A DNA stretch of 64,000 nucleotides from Variovorax jilinensis (GTDB lineage: Bacteria; Pseudomonadota; Gammaproteobacteria; Burkholderiales; Burkholderiaceae_C). Location of the stretch: assembly GCF_030316885.1 (NCBI RefSeq), contig NZ_JASZYQ010000002.1, positions 194,001-258,000 on the forward strand. The letters are read 5' to 3'. The notes beneath the pieces were generated by a model that was given only the letters and a program-made list of their open reading frames with translations, was not told the DNA's origin and did not search any database. The translations under genes and the position numbers were made by a program. Positions within the stretch are counted from its first letter, which is position 1. Each line of letters opens with the position of its first letter. Shown here piece after piece: positions 17,934 through 26,623 of this stretch.

Positions 17934-18827
17934 ATGGACCACGAGAACCTGATTGCCATCGACACCCACACGCACGCCGAGATCAGCTGCTGGAACCCCT
18001 TCGACAACTACGGCGAGGAATACGACCGCGCCGCCGACAAGTACTTCAAGTCGGGCCGCCGCCCGACCATCCAGGAAAGCATCGACTACTACCGCGAACG
18101 CAAGATCGGCCTCGTGATGTTCATGGTCGACGCCGAATCCAACATGGGCCGGCGCCGGATTCCGAACGAGGAGATCGCCGAGGCCGCGCAGAAGAACTCG
18201 GACATCATGATCGCGTTCGCGAGCATCGATCCGCACAAGGGCAAGATGGGCGCGCGCGAGGCCCGGCGGCTGATCGAGGAGCACGGCGTCAAGGGCTTCA
18301 AGTTCCACCCCACGGTGCAGGGCTACCACCCCTACGACAAGATGGCCTGGCCGATCTACGAGGTCATCGCCGAATACAAGCTGCCGGCCGTCTTCCACAC
18401 CGGCCACAGCGGCATCGGATCGGGCATGCGCTGCGGCGGCGGCCTCCGGCTCGAATACAGCAATCCGATGCACCTCGACGACGTCGCGATCGACTTCCCC
18501 GACATGCAGATCGTGATGGCCCACCCGAGCTTCCCGTGGCAGGACGAGGCGCTCAGCGTCGCCACCCACAAGCCCAATGTCTGGATCGACCTGTCGGGCT
18601 GGAGCCCGAAGTATTTCCCCAAGCAGCTGGTGCAGTACGCCAACACGCTACTCAAGGACCGCGTGCTGTTCGCGAGCGACTACCCGCTGATCACGCCCGA
18701 CCGATGGCTCAAGGACTTCGAGGACGCCGGCTTCAAGCCCGAGGTGATGCCGGGCATCCTCAAGGGCAATGCGGTGCGGCTGCTGAAGCTGGACCAGAAG
18801 GCCGCGGCCGCCTCCCAGGGCACCTGA
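17934..18827 (+). CDS. amidohydrolase-2 (ACMSD superfamily) protein
   Basis: A 297-residue TIM-barrel amidohydrolase. The metal-binding HxH is in IDTHTHAE (His12, His14). Further ligands are in KFHPTVQGY, FHTGHSG, MAHPSFPW and FASDYPL. This superfamily contains decarboxylases (ACMSD, gamma-resorcylate, vanillate types) and hydratases such as 4-oxalomesaconate hydratase. The HxH with the late Asp is consistent with a metal-dependent member, but the substrate cannot be named. It is divergent from the hydroxycinnamate operon and shares its promoter region, so an aromatic-ring role is possible. GGAGA precedes the start. Confidence 0.82.
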   Translation: MDHENLIAIDTHTHAEISCWNPFDNYGEEYDRAADKYFKSGRRPTIQESIDYYRERKIGLVMFMVDAESNMGRRRIPNEEIAEAAQKNSDIMIAFASIDPHKGKMGAREARRLIEEHGVKGFKFHPTVQGYHPYDKMAWPIYEVIAEYKLPAVFHTGHSGIGSGMRCGGGLRLEYSNPMHLDDVAIDFPDMQIVMAHPSFPWQDEALSVATHKPNVWIDLSGWSPKYFPKQLVQYANTLLKDRVLFASDYPLITPDRWLKDFEDAGFKPEVMPGILKGNAVRLLKLDQKAAAASQGT

Positions 18828-18843
18828 GGCACCTGGGGAGGGC

Positions 18844-20697
18844 TCAGGGAAGCCGCTCTTCCTCGGCCCGTTCCCGGTCCCAGTCCGAGCCGGAGCGCTG
18901 CTTGCGCTCGGCCCGCTCGCGCGCCATCTGCTCCTGGAACTGCTGCCGGCCCTTCTTCGCGACCGCGATCAGCTTGGCGCGGTCGCCCTTGTAGTGCGGG
19001 TAGGTCTCCTGCATCAGCTCGATGTTGCGTGTTCGAAAGCGCATCGTGTCCTCGCGCGCCTCGTGCGCGGGCCAGCCGAGCGACTCGAGCACCGAGCGTG
19101 CACTGCGCAGCGACGATTCGAAGACCTCGCGCTCGATGAACTCGACCTTGCGGTCCTGCAGCTGGTAGAGGTGGGTGACGTTGCGCGCACGCACGACCAG
19201 CTTTGCATTCGGGAAATGCTCGCGCGCCAGGTCGACGATCTTGAGCGACTGCTCCATGTCGTCCACCGCCACCACGATCACGCGCGCGGTGGCGGCGCCT
19301 GCGGTGCGCAGCAGGTCGAGCCGCGTCGCGTCGCCGTAGAAGACGCGGATGCCGAACTCCCGCAGCGACTCGATGGTGTCGGGGTCGTGGTCGAGCACCG
19401 TGATGCTCACGTCCTGCGCGGTCAGGAGCCGGCCGATGATCTGGCCGTAGCGGCCGAAGCCGCAGATGACCACCTTCGCGCTCTGCGGCTCGGAAATCTC
19501 CTCGAGCGCCGTCGCGTGGTGCACGCTGTAGTGGGGAATGAGCCACTTGTCGATCGCCACCAGCAGCAGCGGCGACAGCAGCATCGACAGCGCCACGGCG
19601 CCGATCAGGAACGAGGCCACCGCAGGCGGCAGCACGTCGGGTCCGGCGGCCTGGAACACCACGAACGCGAACTCGCCGCCCTGGGCGAGCAGCAGCGTGA
19701 ACACCGGCCGCTGCTGGTAGGGCACCTCCATCGCCTTCGCGAGGCCGTAGATGACGCCGAACTTCAGCACCATGAAGGCGATCACCACCAGCGCCATGAG
19801 CCCCGGATTCGCGATCAGCACGCCGAAGTCGATGCTCATGCCGACCGCGATGAAGAACAGCCCCAGCAGCAGCCCCTTGAAGGGCTCGATGTCGGTCTCG
19901 AGCTCGCGCCGGTATTCGCTCTCGGCCAGCAGCACGCCGGCGAGGAAGGCGCCCAGCGCCATCGACAGGCCGATGAACTGCATCAGCGCCGCGATCGCCA
20001 CCACCAGCAGCAGCGAGGTGGCGGTGAAGATCTCGGGCGTGTTGCTGCGCGCGATCCAGCGCAGCAGCGGCCGCAACGCGAGCCGGCCGCCCACGATGAT
20101 GGCCGCGATCACGGCGACGATCTTCGCGCCCTCCAGCGCGCGCTCGAAGCCGCTCAGGCCGGCGCCGGCATCGTGCACCACCGCCAGCAGCGGCAGCAGC
20201 GCGAGGATCGGGATCGCCGCCACGTCCTGGAACAGCAGGATCGAGAAGCCGGCCTGGCCGCTCGGCGTCAGCAGCAGGTTGCGCTCGCCGAAGACCTGCA
20301 GCGCGATCGCGGTCGACGACAGCGCGAGCCCGAGTGCCGCCACCAGCGCCACGCGCCAGCCGGCGCCGGCGGCCCAGCCGGCCAGGAACAGCACCAGCGC
20401 GCAGCCCAGCACCTGGGCCGAACCCCAGCCGAAGATGGGTCGCCTGAGGCTCCAGAGCCGCTTCGGCTCCAGTTCGAGGCCGACCAGGAACAGCATCAGC
20501 ACGACCCCGAACTCGGCGAAGTGCAGGATGTCGTCGACGTTGGTGACCAGCTTCAGGCCCCAGGGGCCGATCGCGATGCCGGCCACCAGGTAGCCGATGA
20601 TCGAGCCGAGGCCGAGCGCCTTCGACAGCGGCACGACGAGCACCGCCGCGCTCAGGTAGATCAGCGAGTTGACGAGCCAGCCCGGTGCGTGTTCCAT
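18844..20697 (-). CDS. Kef-type (CPA2) cation:proton antiporter with RCK domain
   Basis: A 617-residue membrane protein. About 12 hydrophobic segments (residues 1-390) carry the CPA2 motifs GYLVAGIAIGP and GAFLAGVLLAE. A cytosolic TrkA-N/RCK domain with Rossmann loop VVICGFGRYGQIIG starts near residue 408, followed by DHDPD and YGDATR. The tail is highly charged. KefB/KefC proteins release potassium, gated by glutathione adducts, to acidify the cell during electrophile stress. The flavodoxin-like gene directly upstream (two-base gap) fits the KefF/KefG partner. Start chosen at MEHAPGWLVNS. Confidence 0.9.
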   Translation of the reverse strand: MEHAPGWLVNSLIYLSAAVLVVPLSKALGLGSIIGYLVAGIAIGPWGLKLVTNVDDILHFAEFGVVLMLFLVGLELEPKRLWSLRRPIFGWGSAQVLGCALVLFLAGWAAGAGWRVALVAALGLALSSTAIALQVFGERNLLLTPSGQAGFSILLFQDVAAIPILALLPLLAVVHDAGAGLSGFERALEGAKIVAVIAAIIVGGRLALRPLLRWIARSNTPEIFTATSLLLVVAIAALMQFIGLSMALGAFLAGVLLAESEYRRELETDIEPFKGLLLGLFFIAVGMSIDFGVLIANPGLMALVVIAFMVLKFGVIYGLAKAMEVPYQQRPVFTLLLAQGGEFAFVVFQAAGPDVLPPAVASFLIGAVALSMLLSPLLLVAIDKWLIPHYSVHHATALEEISEPQSAKVVICGFGRYGQIIGRLLTAQDVSITVLDHDPDTIESLREFGIRVFYGDATRLDLLRTAGAATARVIVVAVDDMEQSLKIVDLAREHFPNAKLVVRARNVTHLYQLQDRKVEFIEREVFESSLRSARSVLESLGWPAHEAREDTMRFRTRNIELMQETYPHYKGDRAKLIAVAKKGRQQFQEQMARERAERKQRSGSDWDRERAEEERLP

Positions 20698-20699
20698 GC

Positions 20700-21353
20700 T
20701 CAGGCCTCCTCGTGGTGGTCGACCGGGCGGTCGGTCTGGGGAACCGGGCAGGCGATGCAGGCGTCGATCTCGTCCATCTCGGGCCACTCGGGGTAGCTCG
20801 CCAGCCGCTCGGCGAATACCTCGACATGCGCCTCGACCTCGGAACTGGGCGCGCTTCGGGCCCCATGGAACATCAGCGGCGGCAGGAAGCGCATGCCGCA
20901 CAGCGCGGCCGTCTGCTCGTAAGGCGGCAGGAAGGCATCGAAGAAATAGCGGTTGTAGCTTTGCGGGTGGTAGCTGGCCTCCGGCCCGCCGGTGGTCGCG
21001 ACCAGCCAGCAGTCCTTGCCTTCGAGGGCCCGTCCGCCGGGGCCGTAGGCCCATCCGTAGTCCAGCACATCGTCGACCCAGAGCTTCTGCAGCGCCGGCA
21101 TCGAATACCACTGGATCGGATGCAGCAGCACCACCAGGTCGGCCCGGGCCAGCCGCGCCTGCTCGGCCCTGACGTCGATCGCGTAGTCCGGATAGGTGGC
21201 GTAGAGGTCGTTGACCTCGACGCCAGGCACCGCTTGCGCGGCCCGCAGCAGGCGGCGGTTGACGCGCGACTCGCGCCAGTGTGGATGGGCGGCGATCACG
21301 TAGATGCGCCGGTTTTCCTCGGGATCCGTTGTTGTTGTCGGCATGGCGCGCAC
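20700..21353 (-). CDS. NAD(P)H oxidoreductase, KefF/KefG-like flavodoxin fold
   Basis: A 217-residue quinone-reductase-like flavoprotein. The flavodoxin-type FMN site has AAHPHWRESRVNRRLL near the N-terminus, with HPIQWYSMPALQKLWVDDVL and ATTGGPEASY following. These motifs match the KefF/KefG ancillary proteins that bind and activate Kef antiporters. The gene ends two bases before the antiporter start, so the pair is surely co-translated. ATGs at 21353 and 21344 are both possible starts. Confidence 0.87.
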   Translation of the reverse strand: MRAMPTTTTDPEENRRIYVIAAHPHWRESRVNRRLLRAAQAVPGVEVNDLYATYPDYAIDVRAEQARLARADLVVLLHPIQWYSMPALQKLWVDDVLDYGWAYGPGGRALEGKDCWLVATTGGPEASYHPQSYNRYFFDAFLPPYEQTAALCGMRFLPPLMFHGARSAPSSEVEAHVEVFAERLASYPEWPEMDEIDACIACPVPQTDRPVDHHEEA

Positions 21354-21416
21354 ATTAGCATTTGCGCCGCATCGGCGCGGCTACCATGGCGCCTGTCTTC
21401 AGCAGCGGAGCACTTC

Positions 21417-22037
21417 ATGCCGGTTGTCCTGGTCGCCAATCCCAAAGGCGGTGTCGGTAAATCCACTCTCGCGACCCATGTCGCCGGCTACTACGCGAGC
21501 CGCGGCCATGCGGTGATGCTCGGCGACATCGACCGCCAGCAGTCCTCGCGGCTGTGGCTGGGCCTGCGTCCGAAGCAGGCGCGCGAGATCCGCAGCTGGG
21601 ACGCCTCCGAGGACGGCAGCGTGGTGCGGCCGCCGCGCGGCACCACCCATGCGGTGATCGACACGCCGGCCGGCCTGCACGGTTCGCGCTTCAAGGAGTC
21701 GCTGGCGCTGGCCGACCAGGTGCTGGTGCCGCTGTCGCCGAGCATCTTCGACATCTATGCGACGCGCGACTTCCTCGACAAGCTGCTCGCCAACCGCCAT
21801 GCCGGCAAGACCCGGATCGGTCTGATCGGCATGCGCGTCGACGCCCGCACCCTGGCCGCCGACCGGCTGCGCGAATTCGTCGCCGGCCTCGACGTGCCGG
21901 TGCTCGGCGAGCTGCGCGACACCCAGAACTACGTCCAGCTCGCGGCCCGCGGGCTCACGCTGTTCGACATCGCACCCGGTCGCGTGCAGCGCGATCTCGA
22001 CCAGTGGCGCCCGATCGCCGACTGGCTCGACGCCTGA
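21417..22037 (+). CDS. orphan ParA-family ATPase
   Basis: A 206-residue deviant-Walker ATPase. ANPKGGVGKST (about residues 7-17) carries the signature first lysine, and LGDIDRQQSS is the Walker A' region. IDTPAG is the Walker B position. No ParB gene or parS-like repeat lies nearby, so this is not the chromosome partition locus, which sits near the origin. Orphan ParA proteins of this size position protein cargoes such as chemosensory arrays or polyhydroxyalkanoate granules on the nucleoid. Which one applies here is unknown. Confidence 0.85.
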   Translation: MPVVLVANPKGGVGKSTLATHVAGYYASRGHAVMLGDIDRQQSSRLWLGLRPKQAREIRSWDASEDGSVVRPPRGTTHAVIDTPAGLHGSRFKESLALADQVLVPLSPSIFDIYATRDFLDKLLANRHAGKTRIGLIGMRVDARTLAADRLREFVAGLDVPVLGELRDTQNYVQLAARGLTLFDIAPGRVQRDLDQWRPIADWLDA

Positions 22038-22103
22038 GCGGCACGGTATTTACCCCGATCCGCGCCTGTCCCGACATGGACAGGACGCCCCCGGAGCGGC
22101 CGC

Positions 22104-22109
22104 TAAAGT
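22104..22109 (+). promoter_or_regulatory. candidate -10 box, leaderless spacing, MaoC gene
   Basis: TAAAGT ends six bases before the ATG at 22116. The spacer is GAAGCG, only weakly like a ribosome-binding site. Confidence 0.3.
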
Positions 22110-22115
22110 GAAGCG

Positions 22116-22577
22116 ATGACCAAGAAGACCTTCCAGACCCTTCAGGACCTCGCCGCTTGCGTCGGCCAGGAAGTCGCCGTGAGCGACTGGATCACCATCA
22201 CGCAGGAGCAGGTGAACCAGTTCGCCGACGCCACGGGCGACCACCAGTGGATTCACATCGATGTCGAGCGCGCCAAGGCCGGGCCCTTCGGCGGGCCGAT
22301 CGCGCACGGCTTTCTCACGCTGTCGCTGCTGCCGAAGCTCTACGAAGTCGCCTTCGAAGTGGTCGAGTCGCGCATGGGCGTCAACTACGGGCTCAACCGC
22401 GTGCGGTTCATGACGCCGGTGCCGGTCGGCGGCCGGGTGCGCGGGCGCATGAAGCTGCTCGGCTCCGAGCCGATTCCCAATGACGGCCTGCAGATGACCT
22501 GGGAAACCACGATCGAGCTCGAGGGCTCGCCCAAGCCGGCCTGCGTGGCCGAATCGGTGGTCCGCCGATACCGGTAG
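22116..22577 (+). CDS. MaoC-family (R)-specific enoyl-CoA hydratase-like protein
   Basis: A 153-residue hot-dog-fold protein. The hydratase-2 motif FADATGDHQWIHID (about 37-50) holds the catalytic Asp and His, and GPFGGPIAHGFLTLSL holds the downstream conserved His-Gly. Members hydrate trans-2-enoyl-CoA to (R)-3-hydroxyacyl-CoA or act as related dehydratases in lipid and polyhydroxyalkanoate metabolism. It is a stand-alone gene, convergent with trmL (seven-base gap). Confidence 0.88.
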   Translation: MTKKTFQTLQDLAACVGQEVAVSDWITITQEQVNQFADATGDHQWIHIDVERAKAGPFGGPIAHGFLTLSLLPKLYEVAFEVVESRMGVNYGLNRVRFMTPVPVGGRVRGRMKLLGSEPIPNDGLQMTWETTIELEGSPKPACVAESVVRRYR

Positions 22578-22584
22578 GGGTGGC

Positions 22585-23046
22585 TCAGCCGAAGCCGTTC
22601 TGGCGCCAGGCCTCGAAGACGGTCACCGCCACCGCATTCGACAGGTTCAGGCTGCGCTGGCCTTCGCGCATCGGCAGTCGCAGCCGCTGCGGCGGCGCGA
22701 AGCTCTCGCGCAGCTCGGGCGCCAGTCCGCGCGTTTCCGATCCGAACACCAGCCAGTCGCCGGGCTGGAACGCCACGTCGTGAACCTGGCGGGTGCCGCG
22801 CGTCGTCAGCGCGAACATCCGATCGACGGGCGGCCGCTGGCTGTCGAGCAGCGCCTGCCAGTCGGCATGGCGCAGCAGGGTCGCGTACTCGTGGTAGTCC
22901 AGGCCGGCGCGGCGCAGCAGGCGGTCGTCCATCGAGAAGCCCAGCGGCTCGACCAGATGAAGCGTGCAGCCGGTGTTGGCGGCCAGCCGGATCACGTTGC
23001 CGGTGTTGGGCGGAATCTCGGGTTCGACAAGCACGATATGGAACAT
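22585..23046 (-). CDS. trmL: tRNA (cytidine/uridine-34 2'-O)-methyltransferase
   Basis: A 153-residue SPOUT-class RNA methyltransferase. The conserved stretches PEIPPNTGNVIRLAANTG near the N-terminus, FGSETRGL (trefoil knot, about 100-107), and LPMREGQRSLNLSNAVA at the C-terminus are those of TrmL (formerly YibK). It methylates the wobble ribose of tRNA-Leu isoacceptors. Length equals the family norm. The start at 23046 begins the conserved MFHIVLVEPEIP, and the frame is open further upstream without homology. Confidence 0.92.
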   Translation of the reverse strand: MFHIVLVEPEIPPNTGNVIRLAANTGCTLHLVEPLGFSMDDRLLRRAGLDYHEYATLLRHADWQALLDSQRPPVDRMFALTTRGTRQVHDVAFQPGDWLVFGSETRGLAPELRESFAPPQRLRLPMREGQRSLNLSNAVAVTVFEAWRQNGFG

Positions 23047-23052
23047 CGGGCG

Positions 23053-23058
23053 ATTGTC
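23053..23058 (-). promoter_or_regulatory. candidate -10 box, leaderless spacing, trmL
   Basis: On the minus strand GACAAT is followed by CGCCCG and then the trmL ATG. This is the same six-base gap seen in front of several other genes of the window, again without a ribosome-binding site. Confidence 0.35.
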
Positions 23059-23081
23059 GTGCCGACGGCCGCTGGCGCTTC

Positions 23082-23798
23082 CTAGGCCGTTGCATCGGTG
23101 CGCGCCAGCACCACCGCCGACACCCGCGCGGCGCCTCCGGCCCGCAGCACGCCTGCCGCCGTCGACAGCGAGGCCCCGCTGGTCATCACGTCGTCGACCA
23201 GCACCACGCGCCGCCCGCGGACCTCGCCGGCGCGCCGCGGATCGAGCGCGAAGGCGCCCGCGAGGTTGCGCAGCCGCTCGCGGCGATCGAGGCTGCTCTG
23301 CGGCGGCGTCTCCCGCGTGCGAAGCAGCAGCGTCGGATCGCACTTGGCCGGCTCGAGCCGCCGGGCCAGTTCATGCGCCTGGTTGAAGCCGCGTGCGCGC
23401 AGCCGGCCCGGCGCCAGCGGCATCGGCAGCACCAGGTCGGCCTGCTCGAGCTCGGGCTCGACCCAGGGCGCGCTTGCGAGCAGGGCGGCCAGCGGTGCCG
23501 CGCGGCCGGCGTCGCCCTGGAACTTGAAGGCCGCGATGCCTTCGGGCCAGGGCCAGGCGTAGGCACAGGCGACCACGCAGGCGTCGAGCGCGGGTGGATG
23601 CCGCCGGCACTCGCCGCAGGGTGCGCCCTCGCGCGCGAGGGGGAGGGCGCAGCGCGGGCAGCGCGGCTCGGGTGCCGCGAAGCGCGCCACGCAGTCCTCG
23701 CAGACGGGTGCTGCGGGCCAGGCGTGGCAGACCGCGCACTGGCTCGGCAGCCGCGCGAGCAGGGACGAGAAAGACCGGCCGGCCCAGTGCCTGAACAT
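23082..23798 (-). CDS. ComF-family phosphoribosyltransferase-like protein
   Basis: A 238-residue protein with two N-terminal zinc-ribbon cysteine clusters (CAVCHAWPAAPVCEDC near residues 21-36, then CPRC and CGEC). The C-terminal phosphoribosyltransferase domain has its PRPP loop VVLVDDVMTSGAS near residue 200. ComF/GntX proteins are linked to DNA uptake and to use of DNA as food, with the biochemical step unresolved. The start overlaps a divergent promoter region with the next gene: TATATT on this strand lies five bases ahead of the ATG. Confidence 0.88.
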   Translation of the reverse strand: MFRHWAGRSFSSLLARLPSQCAVCHAWPAAPVCEDCVARFAAPEPRCPRCALPLAREGAPCGECRRHPPALDACVVACAYAWPWPEGIAAFKFQGDAGRAAPLAALLASAPWVEPELEQADLVLPMPLAPGRLRARGFNQAHELARRLEPAKCDPTLLLRTRETPPQSSLDRRERLRNLAGAFALDPRRAGEVRGRRVVLVDDVMTSGASLSTAAGVLRAGGAARVSAVVLARTDATA

Positions 23799-23820
23799 CC
23801 CTCAATATACTCAGCGGCCC

Positions 23821-24738
23821 ATGCCCACCGACCCTGCCCAGCGCCCGCCGACCATCGATGCCACGGCGGCCGATCACTGGCGCCGGCTGGCGCCGGCCGC
23901 TGCCCAGTCGCCCTGGCTGCACGAGGAGATCGGCCGTCGCATGGAGGACCGCCTGCAGTGGATCAAGGCCGTGCCGCGCCAGTGGGCCGACTGGGCGCCG
24001 CTGCGTGGCGGCCTCGAGGCGCATGCGCTGGTCGCTCGACGCTATCGCGATGCGGCGGCCTTCGTGATCGAACCCGATCCGGCGCTCGCTGCGCTGACCG
24101 CCCGCACGCTGAACGCCCCGTGGTGGAGCGCGCGGCGCTGGCAGGGCGCCCAGCCCCGCTTCGAGCCGGCGCCCGAGGACGGCGTCGACCTGCTGTGGGC
24201 CAACATGGCACTGCACATGGCGGCCGATCCGCAGGCCCTGATCGCACGCTGGCACCAGCTGGTCGCGACCGACGGCTTCCTGATGTTCTCGTGCCTGGGC
24301 CCGGACACCCTGCAGGAATTGCGCGCCCTCTACCGCCGGCTGGGCTGGCCGGCGGCGAGCCACGAATTCACCGACATGCACGACTGGGGCGACATGCTGG
24401 TCGGCGCCGGCTTCGCCGAGCCGGTCATGGACATGGAGCGCATCGTGCTGACCTGGGCCAGCCCCGAGGCCGCGCTGGCCGAGCTGCGAACGCTGGGCCG
24501 CAACCTGCACCCGGGCCGCTTCCCGGGGTTGCGCGGGCGCGACTGGCGCCGTGCACTGGGCCGGGCCCTGCCCGAGTTCGCGCCGGCCGAGGGCGGCGGC
24601 GGCCACATCGCGCTGACCTTCGAGGTCATCTATGGCCACGCATTCAAGCCGGCGCCGCGCGTGGCGCTGTCCGCCGAAAGCGCAGTTTCCTTGCGCGAAA
24701 TGCGTTCCATGCTCCAGCGTGGTCGTGTAGGCAACTGA
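23821..24738 (+). CDS. BioC-like methyltransferase-fold protein with degenerate SAM loop
   Basis: A 305-residue protein resembling malonyl-ACP methyltransferase BioC and the NDUFAF5 group in its central LLWANMALHMAADP, GPDTLQELRALY and FTDMHDWGDMLVGAGFAEPV stretches. The usual glycine-rich SAM motif I (E/DxGxGxG) is not recognisable at the expected place, where the sequence reads EAHALVARRYRDAAAFVIEPD. It may have lost SAM binding or bind it differently. It is divergent from the ComF gene, 22 bases apart, with overlapping -10-like boxes. Function beyond the fold is not assigned. Confidence 0.75.
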   Translation: MPTDPAQRPPTIDATAADHWRRLAPAAAQSPWLHEEIGRRMEDRLQWIKAVPRQWADWAPLRGGLEAHALVARRYRDAAAFVIEPDPALAALTARTLNAPWWSARRWQGAQPRFEPAPEDGVDLLWANMALHMAADPQALIARWHQLVATDGFLMFSCLGPDTLQELRALYRRLGWPAASHEFTDMHDWGDMLVGAGFAEPVMDMERIVLTWASPEAALAELRTLGRNLHPGRFPGLRGRDWRRALGRALPEFAPAEGGGGHIALTFEVIYGHAFKPAPRVALSAESAVSLREMRSMLQRGRVGN

Positions 24739-24758
24739 GTCGGCCCCGGTTCACCCGC

Positions 24759-24764
24759 TACAAT
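24759..24764 (+). promoter_or_regulatory. candidate -10 box for the DUF2244 gene
   Basis: TACAAT flanked by CC on its 3' side in the gap after the BioC-like gene, 97 bases before the chosen GTG start. No good -35 is seen. Confidence 0.3.
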
Positions 24765-24861
24765 CCGGCGCTGCGTGAACTCGCGGGTATTGTCCCGTGG
24801 CCGAGGCCTGTCCGACCGAAGTTTGGCAGTGTGTCGACGCACCGATTTGCTGAACTCGCCC

Positions 24862-25338
24862 GTGTCGAATTCCGTGTTTCGTTTTGCCACTGTTTCAGGC
24901 CAGAGCATCCACTGGTTCCTGAAGCGCAACTGCTCGGTCACGCCGAGCCAGCTCGGCTGGCTCTACGCGTCGCTGTGCGTGGTGTCGCTCGGCATCGGCG
25001 GCGTGTTCTGGGTCAACGGCGCGCGCCTGGTGTTGCCTTTCGCCTGGCTCGAGCTGGCCGCGGTCGGGGTTGCGTTTGTGCTGTATGCGCGTCACGCAAC
25101 CGATGGCGAGAAGATCGCGCTGCAGGGAGGCCGGCTGGTGGTCGAACTCGAGAACGGCGGCCACTACGAGCGCACGGAATTCTTGCCGCATCAGGTGCGG
25201 ATCGAGCCTCAGGCCAGCGATCGCTCGCTGATCGAGGTCTCGGGTCAGGGTCGTTCGGTCAGGGTGGGGCGCTATGTGCGCCCGGAGTTGCGCGCGGCGC
25301 TGGCGCGCGAGATTCGAATGGCATTGCGCAGCGCCTGA
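24862..25338 (+). CDS. DUF2244 integral membrane protein
   Basis: A protein of about 158 residues with SVFRFATVSGQSIHWFLKRNCSVTP followed by two adjacent hydrophobic segments (LGWLYASLCVVSLGIGGVF and FAWLELAAVGVAFVLYA), then a soluble beta-rich tail with VRVGRYVRPELR. This is the DUF2244 layout. In Burkholderiales it commonly sits immediately upstream of coxB, as here (58-base gap), suggesting a link to oxidase biogenesis, though its function is unknown. The start is uncertain: GTG 24862 fits the conserved region, and ATG 24775 would add 29 residues. Confidence 0.8.
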   Translation: MSNSVFRFATVSGQSIHWFLKRNCSVTPSQLGWLYASLCVVSLGIGGVFWVNGARLVLPFAWLELAAVGVAFVLYARHATDGEKIALQGGRLVVELENGGHYERTEFLPHQVRIEPQASDRSLIEVSGQGRSVRVGRYVRPELRAALAREIRMALRSA

Positions 25339-25396
25339 CGAGGCGAGCGCCATGTCGCACCGCGGGGACCGGTGGGGTTAACAGGAAAATGAAGAA

Positions 25397-26587
25397 GTGA
25401 ACACGATGAAGAGCAATTGGCGCAACAAGTTCTTGCCGGCGAATCTGCTGCTGGCGGCCGGCGCGGCTTTCAGCGGCGCGGCGCACGCAGTTAACGACCT
25501 GCCCGGCGGGCCGTCGGTGCGTCAGTTGAATCTTCCCGTGGGCGTCACCAAGATCTCCCAGGAACAGTACTTCCTGAACAACGCGATGATGATCCTGTGC
25601 ACCGTCATCTTCGTGGCGGTGTTCGCGGTCATGTTCTATTCGATCTGGAAGCACCGCAAGTCGGTCGGCCACAAGGCGGCCAACTTCCACGAATCGGTGG
25701 TGGTCGAAATCCTCTGGACCATCGTGCCCTTCCTGATCGTGATCCTGATGGCGCTGCCCGCCACCAAGGTGCTCGTGGCCCAGAAGGACACCACCAACTC
25801 CGACCTCACGATCAAGACCACCGGCTACCAGTGGAAGTGGGGCTACGACTACCTCAAGGGCGAGGGCGAGGGCCTGTCCTTCATCTCGACGCTCGACAGC
25901 TCGCATCGCGCGATCTCCAACGCCGGCGCCAAGGGCGACATCCCCGACGGCTACCTGCTGCGCGTGGACAACCCGCTCGTGGTGCCTGTCAACACCAAGG
26001 TGCGCCTGATCACCACCGCCAACGACGTGATCCACGCCTTCGCGGTGCCGCAGCTGGGCGTCAAGCAGGACGCGATCCCGGGCTTCGTGCGCGACACCTG
26101 GTTCCGCGCCGAAAAGATCGGCGACTACTACGGCCAGTGCATGGAGCTCTGCGGCAAGGAACACGCCTACATGCCGATCAACGTGAAGGTCGTGTCGGCT
26201 GCCGACTACACCGCCTGGGTCGACGCCAAGCGCAAGGAAGCCGCCGCCAAGCAGGACGACCCGACCAAGGTCTGGGCCCTGCCCGAACTGCTGGCCCGCG
26301 GCGAGAAGGTCTATGCCGCCAACTGCGCGGCCTGCCACCAGGCCAACGGCCGCGGCGCCGGCCCGATCAAGGCGCTCGACGGCTCGCCCACGGTGCTCGA
26401 CGCCGACCACCAGAAGCAGCTCCATATCGTGCTCTTCGGCCAGGCCGGCGGTGCCATGCCGGCCTGGAAGCAGCTCAGCGATACCGACATCGCCGCCGTC
26501 GTGAGCTTCACCAAGAATGCCTGGTCGAACAAGACCGGCCAGCTGGTGCAGCCGTCCGAAGTGTTGGTCGAGCGCGGCAAGCAGTAA
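25397..26587 (+). CDS. coxB: cytochrome c oxidase subunit II with fused cytochrome c domain
   Basis: A 396-residue caa3-type subunit II. A signal peptide (to about residue 30) and two membrane segments precede the periplasmic CuA domain, whose ligands are in the YYGQCMELCGKEHAYM stretch (Cys, Glu carbonyl, Cys, His, Met). A C-terminal cytochrome c domain follows, with haem motif CAACH (near residue 310) and axial Met in GGAMPAW. It takes electrons from periplasmic cytochrome c and passes them through CuA to subunit I. It opens the oxidase cluster. GTG 25397 or ATG 25406 may be the start. Confidence 0.95.
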   Translation: MNTMKSNWRNKFLPANLLLAAGAAFSGAAHAVNDLPGGPSVRQLNLPVGVTKISQEQYFLNNAMMILCTVIFVAVFAVMFYSIWKHRKSVGHKAANFHESVVVEILWTIVPFLIVILMALPATKVLVAQKDTTNSDLTIKTTGYQWKWGYDYLKGEGEGLSFISTLDSSHRAISNAGAKGDIPDGYLLRVDNPLVVPVNTKVRLITTANDVIHAFAVPQLGVKQDAIPGFVRDTWFRAEKIGDYYGQCMELCGKEHAYMPINVKVVSAADYTAWVDAKRKEAAAKQDDPTKVWALPELLARGEKVYAANCAACHQANGRGAGPIKALDGSPTVLDADHQKQLHIVLFGQAGGAMPAWKQLSDTDIAAVVSFTKNAWSNKTGQLVQPSEVLVERGKQ

Positions 26588-26623
26588 GCCGGCGCCCCCG
26601 AAGAGTCTCCAAGGAATAACAAG

